This document shows, piece by piece, positions 38,888-47,534 of a stretch of DNA of 64,000 bases; position 1 is the first letter of the stretch, and every line of letters begins with the position of its first letter. Under the pieces are notes generated by a model. The model was not told where the DNA came from and made no database searches. It saw only the letters and a program-made list of their open reading frames with translations. The stretch comes from Candidatus Methanorudis spinitermitis (GTDB taxonomy: Archaea > Methanobacteriota > Methanobacteria > Methanobacteriales > Methanobacteriaceae), in contig JAITUQ010000037.1 of the NCBI GenBank assembly GCA_031286225.1, forward strand, positions 1 through 64,000. The letters are read 5' to 3'. The translations under genes and the position numbers were made by a program.

Positions 38888-40057
38888 CTAATCTTCATAA
38901 TCATTTCTTACTTCCACTAATTTATTATTTACAAGATGTTCATAGCCCTTTGAAGATAATTCTTTTACACTTCCATTTATGTGTTTAATTTCAACTTTAT
39001 TTTTATTATTAATCTCACCAATTATATAAAAATCAAAAAAATCAAATTTGTTTTTTTTAATTTTATTTAATTCATATAATTTTTCCAAATTATCTTTATT
39101 AATAGTAAATAAAAGTTCAAAATCTTCTCCAGTATGTAAAATTAAATTTAAGGGATTTTTTTTTAGAATTTTTGATATTTTAGTTATTTCATCTAAAAAA
39201 GGGAGCTTATTTTCATAAATTATCATTCCAAGTTTGCTATTTGGGTTTTTATTTTTGTTTGAATTACATAATTCATATAATTCACTAGCTAATCCATCTG
39301 TAATATCAGTAGCTGAAGATGCAAAATAACTTAATATCATTCCTTCATTTATCTTAGCTATTGGATTTAATACCTTTTGAATAGCTAAATCCACTATATT
39401 TCTATCAATTTCATGATTAACCAATGATTTTTTTATCAATTTAGTAGAAATTTGAGAATTAAATATTTCAAAACCAAGAGCAGCTAATCCTATTTTATCA
39501 GTAATAGCTATTAAATCCCCATCCCCAAATCCATGTTTAAATAATGTTTTTTCTTTTTTTACTTCTCCTAAAGCTGTTCCGGAAATAATAATTTCATCTG
39601 ATTGATTTGTATCTCCACCAACCAAAGGAATTTTATAATATGAGCAAGCATCCAATATTCCATCTATTAATTCATCAAAATAGCTAAGTTTGAGTTTTTT
39701 TGGAATAGCTAAGTTAATTAATATTCCTATTGGCTTAGCACCCATAGCAGCTAAGTCACTAACATTCACTGTAACAGCTTTTTTACCTATCTGAAAATAA
39801 GACATTTGTTTAGGAAAGTGAGATTTTTCAATTAACATATCAGAAGTAGCTACTAAATAGTTATCATTATTATTTAAATTATAATAATCATTATTAAGTT
39901 TTATTAATGCAGAATCATCCCCAATATAAAAATCATTCCATTTATCATTTAAAAAACCTTCTTTAGAATCATTATAGCTATTTTTTAATTTTTCAATGAT
40001 TCGTTCTATAAGCTTCCTCTCACCAAGATCTGAAACTTGAAGATGATTATTTACCAT
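38888..40057 (-). CDS. thiL: Thiamine-monophosphate kinase
   Basis: A 389-residue kinase of the PurM/ThiL fold, slightly longer than usual because of asparagine- and lysine-rich insertions near residues 40-65 and 265-280. VSDLGERKLIERI at the start, VNVSDLAAMGAKPIGILIN near residue 95, LVGGDTNQSDEIIISGTALG near residue 150 and ILHTGEDFELLFTI near residue 310 are the ATP- and metal-binding regions. It phosphorylates thiamine phosphate to the diphosphate cofactor. No ribosome site is visible in front of the ATG, so it may be leaderless. Confidence 0.92.
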   Translation of the reverse strand: MVNNHLQVSDLGERKLIERIIEKLKNSYNDSKEGFLNDKWNDFYIGDDSALIKLNNDYYNLNNNDNYLVATSDMLIEKSHFPKQMSYFQIGKKAVTVNVSDLAAMGAKPIGILINLAIPKKLKLSYFDELIDGILDACSYYKIPLVGGDTNQSDEIIISGTALGEVKKEKTLFKHGFGDGDLIAITDKIGLAALGFEIFNSQISTKLIKKSLVNHEIDRNIVDLAIQKVLNPIAKINEGMILSYFASSATDITDGLASELYELCNSNKNKNPNSKLGMIIYENKLPFLDEITKISKILKKNPLNLILHTGEDFELLFTINKDNLEKLYELNKIKKNKFDFFDFYIIGEINNKNKVEIKHINGSVKELSSKGYEHLVNNKLVEVRNDYED

Positions 40058-40289
40058 AACTATATTTTCAATTTTAAAATTAATAAAATTTAGCTATTTA
40101 ATAGATTTAAAATGAAAATAAAGAATTTTTTAATAAAAATATTAAGAGGATTATATTTAAATAAATAAAAACAAGATGATTATTATAATTTTTATCAAAA
40201 TTAAATAGTAGTTCTATTTTTTATTTAAAAAATAATGAAAAAAACAAAAACTTGTGTGATAAATACATAATCAAACTATTGGTGATTAA

Positions 40290-40390
40290 ATGCCAGAAAA
40301 AAAGGAAAATAAAAAAAAAAAAACAAAAGAAAGAAGAAAGGTAATGAAAACCCCCCAAATAAGAAAATAAAAAAAGAAGAAACAAATGAA
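40290..40390 (+). other. Probable frameshifted N-terminus of signal peptidase, with an A13 tract
   Basis: An ATG at 40290, with GGTGAT just upstream, opens a lysine-rich frame that enters a run of 13 A residues (40311-40323) and ends at a stop before the signal peptidase start. Beyond the run, the signal peptidase frame itself is open back to the A tract and encodes ENPPNKKIKKEETNE. One extra A, or two fewer, would join both into a single lysine-rich cytoplasmic tail before the membrane anchor. Sequencing error and true slippage are both possible. Confidence 0.55.
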
Positions 40391-40807
40391 ATGAAAAAAG
40401 AAATAATTGCTTATGTAATAGTCATAATTGTAGGATTACTAATAGCTCAACATATGAATGTGGTTGTTTCAGGAAGTATGGAACCAACATTATATAAGGG
40501 AGACATTGTTTTTATTGAAAAAAGTAATTTTTTTGGTATAAATGAATTTACCCCAAATGAAGTTGAAGTAGGTGACATTGTAGTTTATAATGCAGAATGG
40601 TTTCCAAATCCTGTTATTCATAGAGTAATCAATAAAACTGACATAAATGGAACCATTTATTTCACAATAAAAGGAGATCATAATTCAGATTCAGATCCTT
40701 TCTTAGTTCCACCATCAAGAATAACAGATAAAGTTGTAACTATTGGTAATCAACCACTTATAATTCCTAAAATAGGTTATATAACAATATGGCTCAAAGG
40801 ATTGTAA
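40391..40807 (+). CDS. Signal peptidase I, archaeal type
   Basis: At least 138 residues. An N-terminal membrane anchor (IIAYVIVIIVGLLIAQHM) precedes the catalytic serine in VVSGSMEPTLYKGDIVFIE, the catalytic histidine in NPVIHRVINK and aspartates in IKGDHNSDSDP, the Ser-His-Asp arrangement known for archaeal and ER enzymes. It removes signal peptides from secreted proteins on the outer membrane face. The visible ATG at 40391 lacks a ribosome site, whereas the better signal lies before 40290. The true product probably carries an extra 34-residue lysine-rich tail, now out of frame. Confidence 0.88.
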   Translation: MKKEIIAYVIVIIVGLLIAQHMNVVVSGSMEPTLYKGDIVFIEKSNFFGINEFTPNEVEVGDIVVYNAEWFPNPVIHRVINKTDINGTIYFTIKGDHNSDSDPFLVPPSRITDKVVTIGNQPLIIPKIGYITIWLKGL

Positions 40808-41045
40808 TATTTGTTTAAACATTAGTTCACTATATTATAGGGAATATTATAGCTTATTCTTTATTTTAGAATTTATAATAATATATTTTTTAAAAATTAA
40901 TAAGATTTATCTATTTAATTAATCTAAAATAAAAATATACAACTTTATAAAAAAAATTTTAATAAGAATATCTATTTAAAAAAAAAGTTATTCCATTTAA
41001 ATTTTCAAAATAAAAAAAAAAAAATAAAAAATATTAAGATAATTA

Positions 41046-41516
41046 TCAGTCATTTAAAGCATTATCCACTCTATTTTTAATTATTTCAACTAATAAAGGA
41101 TCTGCTCCTAAAGGCTCTGTATAAATTATTTTTCCATCAAAATTTACTTTTTTAAAATCATGATGATGGTTGTGTCCATGATTATGTTCATCACTATGTT
41201 TATGATTATCATGATGGTTGTGTAAATCTTCATTAGTATCATCACTAGCTATTCCCAATATTTTCGGAATATCTCGAGTAGTATGCATTCCATGGGATAA
41301 AAAAACAGGTACTGCTATAACAGTATCAATTTCTGTGTTTTTGACCAAATTATCTAGTGCAGTTGGTATACTTGGTTTGCGAAGCTCCATGTAAGCTATT
41401 TCAACCTTAAAATCTGTATATTCTCTATACATATTAGCTAATTCATTAATAGTTTTAGTACTTTCAGGAAGTCTACTTCCATGACTAATAAGCAATACTC
41501 CAATTTTTTCTTTCAT
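41046..41516 (-). CDS. cbiX: CbiX/CfbA-family chelatase, single domain with His-rich loop
   Basis: About 156 residues from the ATG at 41516 (a longer frame reaches 41549). The domain begins IGVLLISHGSRLPES, then has IAYMELRKPSIPTAL and VPVFLSHGMHTTRDIPKILG, which contain the two metal-handling histidines of small CbiX enzymes. Residues near 100-125 form a histidine-rich loop (HNHHDNHKHSDEHNHGHNHH). The family inserts cobalt (cobamide synthesis) or nickel (CfbA, for F430) into sirohydrochlorin. The loop probably stores or delivers the metal. It follows the two-domain paralogue on the same strand with a gap of about 110 bases. Confidence 0.88.
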   Translation of the reverse strand: MKEKIGVLLISHGSRLPESTKTINELANMYREYTDFKVEIAYMELRKPSIPTALDNLVKNTEIDTVIAVPVFLSHGMHTTRDIPKILGIASDDTNEDLHNHHDNHKHSDEHNHGHNHHHDFKKVNFDGKIIYTEPLGADPLLVEIIKNRVDNALND

Positions 41517-41624
41517 TGAACTTCCTTTATTTGATTTCATTTTTATCATCCATGAGATCTATAAAATATAAAATTAGCTACTTTAAATCTTCACTTTCCA
41601 CTCTTTTAAAAAAAACTTATAAAA

Positions 41625-42575
41625 TTAGCTTTTTTTAATCTCATTTTCCACTCTTTCTTTAATAATCTCAATAATTAAAGAATCTGCACCTAATGGATCT
41701 GTATATAAAACTTCACCATCAAAATCAATTTTTTCATTATGATGATGGTGATGTCCATGGGAATCTCCATGTGCGTGGCTAGATGAGTCATGATGATTAT
41801 GTGAATGTGAATTAGCTGAATCATCATCTAAAAGACCTAAAATTGTTGGAATATCGCGAGTTGTATGAACTCCTGGAGCTATAAATACTGGAACAGCTAT
41901 TAATCTATCTAAATCATTATTTTCAATCATTTCACTAACAGCTTGTGGTATTGTAGGTTCCATTAGCTCCATAAATCCCTGTCCTACAATGTAATCTGAA
42001 TTTTGTTTATATTGATTAAAAACACTCTTTATAAACTCACGGTTATAGTTTAATCTACTTCCATGGCTAATAATTAAAACACCAGTTTTATCCGGATCTG
42101 TGTCTATTTTGGACTTTTTTAGTACTGAAGATATTCTTTTTTCAATAATTTCAATAATTAAAGGATCAGGGCCAATTGGATTAAGTAGTTCAATTTTTTC
42201 TTTAAAATTTACTTGTTCTAAACCATTTAAATAATGATCTTCAGGATAATTTCCATCAGGACATCTTGGATCTGTTTCTTTTGGATTTAAACCTAATATT
42301 ATAGGAATATCAATGTTTGTATGAATTCCAAAAGATAAAAAAACAGGCATAGCTATTATCTTTTCAATGTTTTCATCTTGAATTAGAATATTATCAATAG
42401 CTTTTGCAAGTGAAGGTTCAGCTACTTTCATATATCCAACTTCTGTAATATAGCCTGTAGCTTCTTTAAAAAGATTAGATATTTCATCAAAAGTTTCTTG
42501 AGCATATGGTAAGCTACTTCCATGACTAACTAAAAGAACAGCAATTTTATTTTGAGATTTTGAATTTGAATCCAT
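41625..42575 (-). CDS. Two-domain CbiX-family protein with His-rich loop
   Basis: A 316-residue fusion of two CbiX domains. Domain 1 (about 10-150) has VLLVSHGSSLPYAQ, GYMKVAEPSLAKAI and MPVFLSFGIHTNIDIP. Domain 2 (about 163-316) has VLIISHGSRLNYN, GFMELMEPTIPQAV and VPVFIAPGVHTTRDIPTILG, with a histidine-rich loop (HSHNHHDSSSHAHGDSHGHH). Both halves keep the HG and GxHxxxDIP histidines, so both could be active. It may be the cobalt enzyme while the single-domain neighbour is the nickel enzyme, or the reverse; the sequence does not decide. GGGGTGATC precedes the ATG, inside the 3' end of the upstream gene (29-base overlap). Confidence 0.87.
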   Translation of the reverse strand: MDSNSKSQNKIAVLLVSHGSSLPYAQETFDEISNLFKEATGYITEVGYMKVAEPSLAKAIDNILIQDENIEKIIAMPVFLSFGIHTNIDIPIILGLNPKETDPRCPDGNYPEDHYLNGLEQVNFKEKIELLNPIGPDPLIIEIIEKRISSVLKKSKIDTDPDKTGVLIISHGSRLNYNREFIKSVFNQYKQNSDYIVGQGFMELMEPTIPQAVSEMIENNDLDRLIAVPVFIAPGVHTTRDIPTILGLLDDDSANSHSHNHHDSSSHAHGDSHGHHHHHNEKIDFDGEVLYTDPLGADSLIIEIIKERVENEIKKS

Positions 42576-42945
42576 AAGAGATCACCCCATCTTCTCCATC
42601 TTCTCTAATTTTTCTAAAAACCATTTCAACTGGATCTCCAATCTCAATATTATTTACATCACAATCGACTAATTGAGTTGTTAATTTAGCTCCTTCATCT
42701 AATTCTACAATAGCTACTGCATAAGGAGCTATTTTTTTAAAATCATCCGTTGGTGTATGAACTATAGAATAGCTATAAACTTTTCCTTTTCCTTTAAATT
42801 GAAGGTTTTCAATATTACCTTTTCTCCTACATTTAGGACATATAACTCTTGGAGGGAAGTACACACCATCACAATTTGTACACTTCGAACCAATAAGATT
42901 GTATCTTTGAGGAATGTGACGCCATGTTCTCACAATATCAGACAT
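42547..42945 (-). CDS. DUF35 Zn-ribbon/OB-fold protein (acyl-CoA-associated)
   Basis: A 132-residue protein of the DUF35 family. A rubredoxin-like zinc ribbon (CTNCDGVYFPPRVICPKC) precedes an OB-fold (GKGKVYSYSIVHTP). In archaea such proteins bridge thiolase and HMG-CoA synthase and pass acetoacetyl-CoA between them at the start of the mevalonate pathway. Here no thiolase or HMG-CoA synthase gene is adjacent; instead the gene overlaps the two-domain cbiX by 29 bases. It may be the mevalonate subunit moved from its operon, or a paralogue with another partner. AAGGAG precedes the ATG. Confidence 0.87.
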   Translation of the reverse strand: MSDIVRTWRHIPQRYNLIGSKCTNCDGVYFPPRVICPKCRRKGNIENLQFKGKGKVYSYSIVHTPTDDFKKIAPYAVAIVELDEGAKLTTQLVDCDVNNIEIGDPVEMVFRKIREDGEDGVISYGFKFKISK

Positions 42946-44035
42946 GTTAAAACTCCTTGAAAACTATTAAACTGAGTTTCAATAATTATTAGGCATTAAT
43001 GAATATATTGAAAATTTATATTTAATATATATTAATTGATTATGAATAATTTTTTATTAAATAAAAAAAGTCATGATAAATACTTATTAAAAACTACTAT
43101 ATAAAAAGATAGTTAATAATTAAATCCAATCCTAGTAATATCAATAGCTTATATATGAATAAATTTATTGTCAAAAACAATTTATTTGGAAATAAAATAG
43201 AATAAACACAATACCTAGAAAAAGTGTTTCTAATCCTGATTCTTAAAATTTATAAGTTATTTTTCATATTTAATAATTTAGATTCTCTATTATTTTATGT
43301 TTAGCATTAACAAATTTTTTATAAAAATTATTTTCTATTTATTCCTACTTTTAAAAAGTTATAGTTTAAGACAAAATTTTTGCATTTTTAAAATTCTTTA
43401 TTTTTAATTAAATATCTTGATTTTTTAATTTACTTATTAATTATTATTAATTTTAAATATAGTAAATCATTATTAATTATTTTTTAAAAAAAAACAATAT
43501 AGTATATAATAAAATGAATTTAATAATATTATATTAATATTATTGTTTTTGCAAAAAATTAATTCTCTAACTATAAATAATAATTTTTCATTCTTACTTT
43601 TCAGTTCTATTTTTCAATATTAATAATATGATTTACTCTTAAAATCTACTTTTCAATTTAATAATCCTTATTCAGTCTGTATTTCTATTAAAAAATTTTA
43701 ATTTATTGTTTATCAGGTTATTATTTAAATATTAGTAAAAATAATGTTAACAACGGTGATTCAAAATGAATAAAAAATTATAAGAGAAAAAAATTGAAAA
43801 TGAAAAATGTTTGTGGAAAAAAAACCCCCAATACAACAAACAAATCAAAAATAAAAACTCGTTTGTTAGAAGATCTAGCATTTGCTTGCTGTGTTTCAAA
43901 AAGATTCTGGAAAGGTACTGGTCTGAGTTTCTTTTTTAAATAACCTTTTCAATTTCTTTTATTTTTTAAAAATGATAAATTACTGGAAAAAATAATGATT
44001 GTGAAGAAGTGTTAGTAATATCATGTGCGATTCTA
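42946..44035. other. 1.1-kb intergenic region, mostly featureless
   Basis: A long spacer between two leftward genes. Most is A+T-rich with no frame. A less A+T-rich island at about 43760-43945 carries short frames (see the next entry). A hairpin-capable stretch at about 43155-43190 pairs AAATTTATTGT with ACAATTTATTT. Confidence 0.45.
43800..43943 (+). other. Short open frame in a G+C-richer island (doubtful gene)
   Basis: A 47-codon ATG frame (MKNVCGKKTPNTTNKSKIKT and onward, including LLEDLAFACCVSKRFWKGTG) ending in TAA. It has no ribosome site of its own. A GGTGAT-preceded ATG at about 43767 opens only five codons in another frame, which then stays open after the stop. It may be a frameshifted relic or noise. 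No family was recognised. Confidence 0.2.
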
Positions 44036-45229
44036 TCATCTAAATTTAAGTATATTGTTTTTCTTATTTGTTTCTTTAATTTTATTATAATAATCTACTT
44101 TCACAGTTTTCAAGTACTTTCCACTTGTATATTTCTTAGGTAAAGTAATTTTAACTTTAGTAGTGTGTTTTGTCCAAGAATCTGGACTATGTTCTTGTGG
44201 GATAAAGGGTTTTATTGACTTAACATGTGCTTTTATAAGTACTTTACCAATCTTTAAACCAATTCGAGTCGGTTTAGATGTTGAAAAACCTATATTACTA
44301 ATAGTTATGTAACAAGTTCTTCCTGAAATAAATGCTTTACTGACTTTCAAGTCTGGCAAATATCTAACACTTTTTGATAAACCTTTACGTGACGAAAGAG
44401 AAGAATTCGTGATTTTAACAGCATCAGATATCTTAACCGCATAACCATCCACTGAAATGATTTTACTTCCATGTATACGACCTTCACCATATTGAATATT
44501 AATTCCAACTGCCTTTGAACCATTAGTGCGTATAGTACTGTTAATAATCTTCCCTTTCCATACTGTTAATTCCACACCATTATTTCCTGAAACAATAGTA
44601 GTGTTTGCCATATCACCATACCAATAATCCACATTATGAAATAACGCTATCCTATTAGTTATCCCTTCATTAGCATTTATTCTTGAATTAATAATATTTC
44701 CTTTCCAGTAACTAACTTGAATCCCTTGTGATTTTGAATTAATAGTACAATTAACAATACTCCCTTTACGAAAACTAATACTTGCACCATAAATAAGATT
44801 AGTGTTAATCACAGTATTTTTAATATTCATATGAAACCCATTTATAGTAGTTCCCCACTCACCACTACTATATTCTTGTGTGTTTCCGTTTCCGTTGTGA
44901 TTTATTGTTAAACCAGAGAAAACAACATTTTTAGCAGTTACATAAAACATGCAATACATTTCATCTTGCTGAATGAAATTTATTTGAGTATTCTTATTAC
45001 TTTTAATATTGATGGATTTAGTAATATTTAGTCGATCCGTGAGATTATAGCTACTAGTGTTGAATATTAAATTATCACCAGTTTTTGCATTATTTTTTAT
45101 CCAGTCAGTAATGTTTTTATGGCTTGTATCTTCATTAACATAATAATTAGCTGATGATACTGAACTAATCATGATGAATATAGAAACCAATGAAAATAAA
45201 ATTATAAAAATTTTTTTATATTTGAACAT
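44036..45229 (-). CDS. Secreted adhesin-like protein, parallel beta-helix plus CARDB-like domain
   Basis: A 397-residue exported protein. A signal peptide (IFIILFSLVSIFIMISSVSS) is followed by a right-handed beta-helix region (about 50-290) with repeated short strands such as VNCTINSKSQGIQVSYWKGN and IINSRINAN. A C-terminal domain of about 110 residues starts at LPDLKVSKAFISGRTCYITI and resembles CARDB-type adhesion domains. Methanobrevibacter genomes carry many such adhesin-like proteins thought to contact partner microbes or host surfaces. No membrane anchor is visible at the C-terminus, so attachment is uncertain. It stands alone. Confidence 0.8.
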   Translation of the reverse strand: MFKYKKIFIILFSLVSIFIMISSVSSANYYVNEDTSHKNITDWIKNNAKTGDNLIFNTSSYNLTDRLNITKSINIKSNKNTQINFIQQDEMYCMFYVTAKNVVFSGLTINHNGNGNTQEYSSGEWGTTINGFHMNIKNTVINTNLIYGASISFRKGSIVNCTINSKSQGIQVSYWKGNIINSRINANEGITNRIALFHNVDYWYGDMANTTIVSGNNGVELTVWKGKIINSTIRTNGSKAVGINIQYGEGRIHGSKIISVDGYAVKISDAVKITNSSLSSRKGLSKSVRYLPDLKVSKAFISGRTCYITISNIGFSTSKPTRIGLKIGKVLIKAHVKSIKPFIPQEHSPDSWTKHTTKVKITLPKKYTSGKYLKTVKVDYYNKIKETNKKNNILKFR

Positions 45230-45420
45230 TTTTTCACATTTATTTATTTATAACATATTTTCTATTTGTAATATTATATTCATTTCATATAAGTTATAAA
45301 CCTTTTATAATCCTTTATTTAGGAGGAATAAGTTATCTTAATTAAAAACTTATATCAAAAAGGAAAATTTTATTAAAAAAAAAGTAATATTTTTTAAGGA
45401 GTTTGTAATAAATTATTTTT

Positions 45421-46449
45421 ATGGATTATCCAATGAAAAAATTTATTAAAATAGCTAAAAATACATTAGCTAAATCCAATAACATTAATGAAAATATTAT
45501 TTTTGATAAAAAAGGAAATGTTATTACAAGTTTAACAATTTTAATGATATTTTCATTTATATTAGCCGCTATTTTAGTTTTAAATGTAGCTATTAATTAT
45601 AACAATATAAGTTCAGAATCTATTGATTCAAATAACTTTAATTATCTTATTCAAGATTATAAAAGAAACATTCCAATAATTACAAAAGAAAGTATTGGAG
45701 AAATATCAAATAAAACAATTGAAACTCATATTCCATGTGAAAATAGTAATATAGCTATTCAAAATAAAGTTAATGAAAAATTAAAAGAAGTTAATAAAAA
45801 ATATGAAGTTAATCAAGGTTTAAATGTTGAATCAGAAGTTTTAAGTATTTCTAATAGTGATGATCCATTTCATATAGATATAAAGACTGTACTTTATGTG
45901 AAAAAAGGAAATTTAGAGTATAATCAAGTAATAAATCAAAAAGTATCCATTGAAAACTTAAAAGATCCTTTACCTTTTTTAATGTGTAAAGATCATCCTA
46001 CATTAATTGAAAATAATACAAAAATAAACTATAAAGATTCTTTAAAATATTATTTCACTCAAAATAATCTGGAAAATCCTGATAGTTATGAAAATGCTAG
46101 TTCCCCATTAATCATAAAGAAATGTCCATATGATCCCTACCAACACCATGGAGATAGTTACACTCTAAAAAATTGTATAGATAATGGTTATTATCATGAA
46201 AGTGCAGATGGAAGCTGTTATTTATGTAGGTTAGAAGGAAAAGGAGGGTGTTTTCATTATGGTCTTGAAACATTCATTGTTCCAAAAAAAGTGGATAGCC
46301 TTAATTTAAGATCAATAAGTTCACCAGATCATGTTATTTTTGCTGAGCATTATGCTGGAAATCCTTTAGAGTTTTATAGATATGAGAACCTATATGAAAT
46401 TATATTTCTTGATAGTTCTCATAGAGCTAAATATGGATTAGGTGGATGA
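45421..46449 (+). CDS. Type IV pilin-like membrane-anchored protein with Cys-rich C-terminus
   Basis: A 342-residue protein. After about 35 residues, FDKKGNVITSLTILMIFSFI resembles the charged junction and hydrophobic helix of class III (pilin) signal peptides. The rest is extracytoplasmic. It contains a cysteine cluster near residues 235-280 (CPYDPY, KNCIDNGYY, SCYLCRLEGKGGCFHYG) that could bind metal or form disulfides. It ends 3 bases before the next gene, so the two are probably translated together. No exact family was recognised. It may be a minor pilin or surface assembly component. Confidence 0.6.
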   Translation: MDYPMKKFIKIAKNTLAKSNNINENIIFDKKGNVITSLTILMIFSFILAAILVLNVAINYNNISSESIDSNNFNYLIQDYKRNIPIITKESIGEISNKTIETHIPCENSNIAIQNKVNEKLKEVNKKYEVNQGLNVESEVLSISNSDDPFHIDIKTVLYVKKGNLEYNQVINQKVSIENLKDPLPFLMCKDHPTLIENNTKINYKDSLKYYFTQNNLENPDSYENASSPLIIKKCPYDPYQHHGDSYTLKNCIDNGYYHESADGSCYLCRLEGKGGCFHYGLETFIVPKKVDSLNLRSISSPDHVIFAEHYAGNPLEFYRYENLYEIIFLDSSHRAKYGLGG

Positions 46450-46452
46450 TAA

Positions 46453-47433
46453 ATGAACCTAGCCCTATTAAAAGATTCAAAAGGAATCTTATTTTCAACA
46501 GAATTTTTACTTACAATTATACTTTTTGTGCTGATTATAGGAATTGTAGCTAGTTTAATGGTTAAAACAGATGAAAAAATTTTAAATTCTATTAAAACCA
46601 ATAATTTAGAAAGTTACTCCTCAAAAGTAGCTGATAGCTTAATAAGTAGTCCAGGTTCACCAGAAAACTGGGAAAAATTATCAAATTTCAATAATGTAAT
46701 TGCTGGACTCTCTATTCAAAATGGAAATAAAGAGGTGCTTCTAAATACAATCTCTTTTAAAAAAATTAACACTCTTAAATCAAATTATAATACACTAATT
46801 AGTAAAAATATATTTAATAATGAGATAAAAAGTTCTATATCTATCTATCCATTGAATAAAGAAATAAACCCCATTATAATGGGGGATGAAATAAATAATG
46901 ATGAAAATTTTAATGTGTTTGTGGTTAGTAGAATGGTTAAATGTGATTTTTTATCTGAATTAGCTATTTTATCTCTTAACAATGAAAATAAGAATGAAAA
47001 TTATCTAAATAATTTATGTAATCACAATACCCTTAATAATTTAAGCCATGAGAATATAGAAGAATATAATTGGATTTGTAAAGAATTTAAAATTAGCAAA
47101 AAAGACCTGCAATACAATGACTACTATTTAATTTTTGATGAAGAAAGTACAAAAATTTCTGGTTTTTGGATTTTAGATAATATTAAAAGAATTTCCAATG
47201 ATGAAAATAATATGAATAATGTAAAAACTGATTTAAATAGCTATTTTGAAGAAAATTTAGAAAATAATAGTGAATTAATTTTTTATCTTCATTGTAAGAT
47301 TCCTACTAATAATAAAAATAAATTTAACTGTGTTTTAGTAGCTATTCCAAAAGAAATGGAAATTGATGATTTGAATTTTTCCTATTTTACCTTTCAAACA
47401 TGCCAATTCATTTTAAAAACCACTTATAATTAA
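46453..47433 (+). CDS. Type IV pilin-like membrane-anchored protein
   Basis: A 326-residue protein whose N-terminus, LLKDSKGILFSTEFLLTIIL, has the short basic leader, small residue and Glu-Phe pair followed by a 20-residue hydrophobic helix that typify archaeal class III signal peptides. The remainder is soluble, asparagine-rich and probably external. It starts 3 bases after the preceding pilin-like gene, with GGTGGATGAT as a shared ribosome site. No pilus ATPase or prepilin peptidase gene is nearby in the window. The family name is unknown and the pilin reading rests on the N-terminal pattern. Confidence 0.6.
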   Translation: MNLALLKDSKGILFSTEFLLTIILFVLIIGIVASLMVKTDEKILNSIKTNNLESYSSKVADSLISSPGSPENWEKLSNFNNVIAGLSIQNGNKEVLLNTISFKKINTLKSNYNTLISKNIFNNEIKSSISIYPLNKEINPIIMGDEINNDENFNVFVVSRMVKCDFLSELAILSLNNENKNENYLNNLCNHNTLNNLSHENIEEYNWICKEFKISKKDLQYNDYYLIFDEESTKISGFWILDNIKRISNDENNMNNVKTDLNSYFEENLENNSELIFYLHCKIPTNNKNKFNCVLVAIPKEMEIDDLNFSYFTFQTCQFILKTTYN

Positions 47434-47534
47434 ATAAAGTAAAAAATAGTGATTAAGTATTCTTTAAATCATTCATTTAGAAAATAATTCAAGACATAAT
47501 AGTTAATCTCATTTAAACTAATTAAAAAAAAGAT

